This document shows, one piece after another, positions 6,422 through 6,592 of a stretch of DNA of 6,592 bases. Both the position numbers and the translations under genes were made by a program. Within the stretch, counting starts at the first letter, position 1. Every line of letters starts with the position of its first letter. The stretch covers positions 1 through 6,592 of the forward strand of contig JAGSPR010000755.1 of NCBI GenBank assembly GCA_018262455.1, read 5' to 3'. The stretch comes from Deltaproteobacteria bacterium (lineage in GTDB: Bacteria; Myxococcota; Polyangia; Haliangiales; Haliangiaceae). The notes beneath the pieces are model-generated. The model worked only from the letters and a program-made list of their open reading frames with translations. It was not told the DNA's origin and searched no databases.

Positions 6422-6592
6422 GCCGGGCGATCGTCGTCGCGCTGGTGCTCGCCGGGTGTCAGGCCAAGGTCATCGAGCTCGGCCGGGTCGACTCCGGCGT
6501 CGATGGACCGATCCTTCCGATCGACGCGTCGTCGTGCCGGTGTCGGATCATGCCCTGCAGGGTCGTCGGCGACTGCGCGGTGATCGGTGGCG
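6418..6592 (+). CDS. Cysteine-rich lipoprotein, 3' end cut by window edge
   Basis: The first 58 codons of a gene that starts at ATG 6418, overlapping the anti-sigma stop (ATGA 6418-6421), with a weak GAGG at 6407-6410. The start MSRAIVVALVLAGC is a very short type II signal peptide with lipobox L11-A-G-C14, so the product should be a lipid-anchored envelope protein. After an Asp/Pro-containing linker it reads CRCRIMPCRVVGDCAVIGG and then meets the window end. The spacing C-x4-D-C-x3-GG is the same as the opening of the modules in the divergent lipoprotein at 2457-3335 (for example CATTPDCAARGG), so the two are probably related in build. Its role is unknown; as the fourth gene of the operon it may be a partner or target of the anti-sigma periplasmic domains. 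Confidence 0.75.
   Translation, partial: MSRAIVVALVLAGCQAKVIELGRVDSGVDGPILPIDASSCRCRIMPCRVVGDCAVIGG

Overview
The window looks like a piece of a high-GC bacterial chromosome, most likely from a myxobacterium-like lineage (Myxococcota). That placement is an inference. It rests on GC near 70% over most of the window, cysteine-rich lipoproteins, and a sigma factor followed by a membrane anti-sigma protein with FecR-like and TPR parts. No rRNA, tRNA, insertion sequence or CRISPR array was seen.

Layout. (1) Positions 2-1420, plus strand: the 3' part of a hybrid histidine kinase (end of PAS, HisKA, HATPase, receiver), cut by the left edge. (2) 1421-1805: no intact gene. It holds a fragment of a response-regulator receiver domain (about 1547-1675), then about 130 bases with nothing recognisable. 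GC content and codon use change near here. (3) 3335 down to 1806, minus strand: a lipoprotein with four cysteine-rich modules, followed 83 bases later by a small, probably exported protein whose reading frame is broken by a one-base shift. (4) 3336-3426: divergent control region with a very AT-rich inverted repeat midway between the two start codons. (5) 3427-6592, plus strand: four genes, each overlapping the next by 4 bases. They encode an exported protein with a beta-rich C-terminal half, a very short ECF-type sigma factor, a zinc-finger/transmembrane/FecR-like/TPR anti-sigma protein, and the start of a second cysteine-rich lipoprotein that runs off the right edge.

The divergent pair reads as one envelope-linked regulatory locus. 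The anti-sigma protein would hold the sigma factor at the membrane, sense something through its periplasmic FecR-like and TPR parts, and the sigma factor could act on the shared divergent promoter. This is inferred from gene order. The main oddity is that the sigma factor appears to lack regions 2.3 and 2.4 and the linker. It is therefore either a decayed gene, an assembly error, or an unusual minimal regulator.
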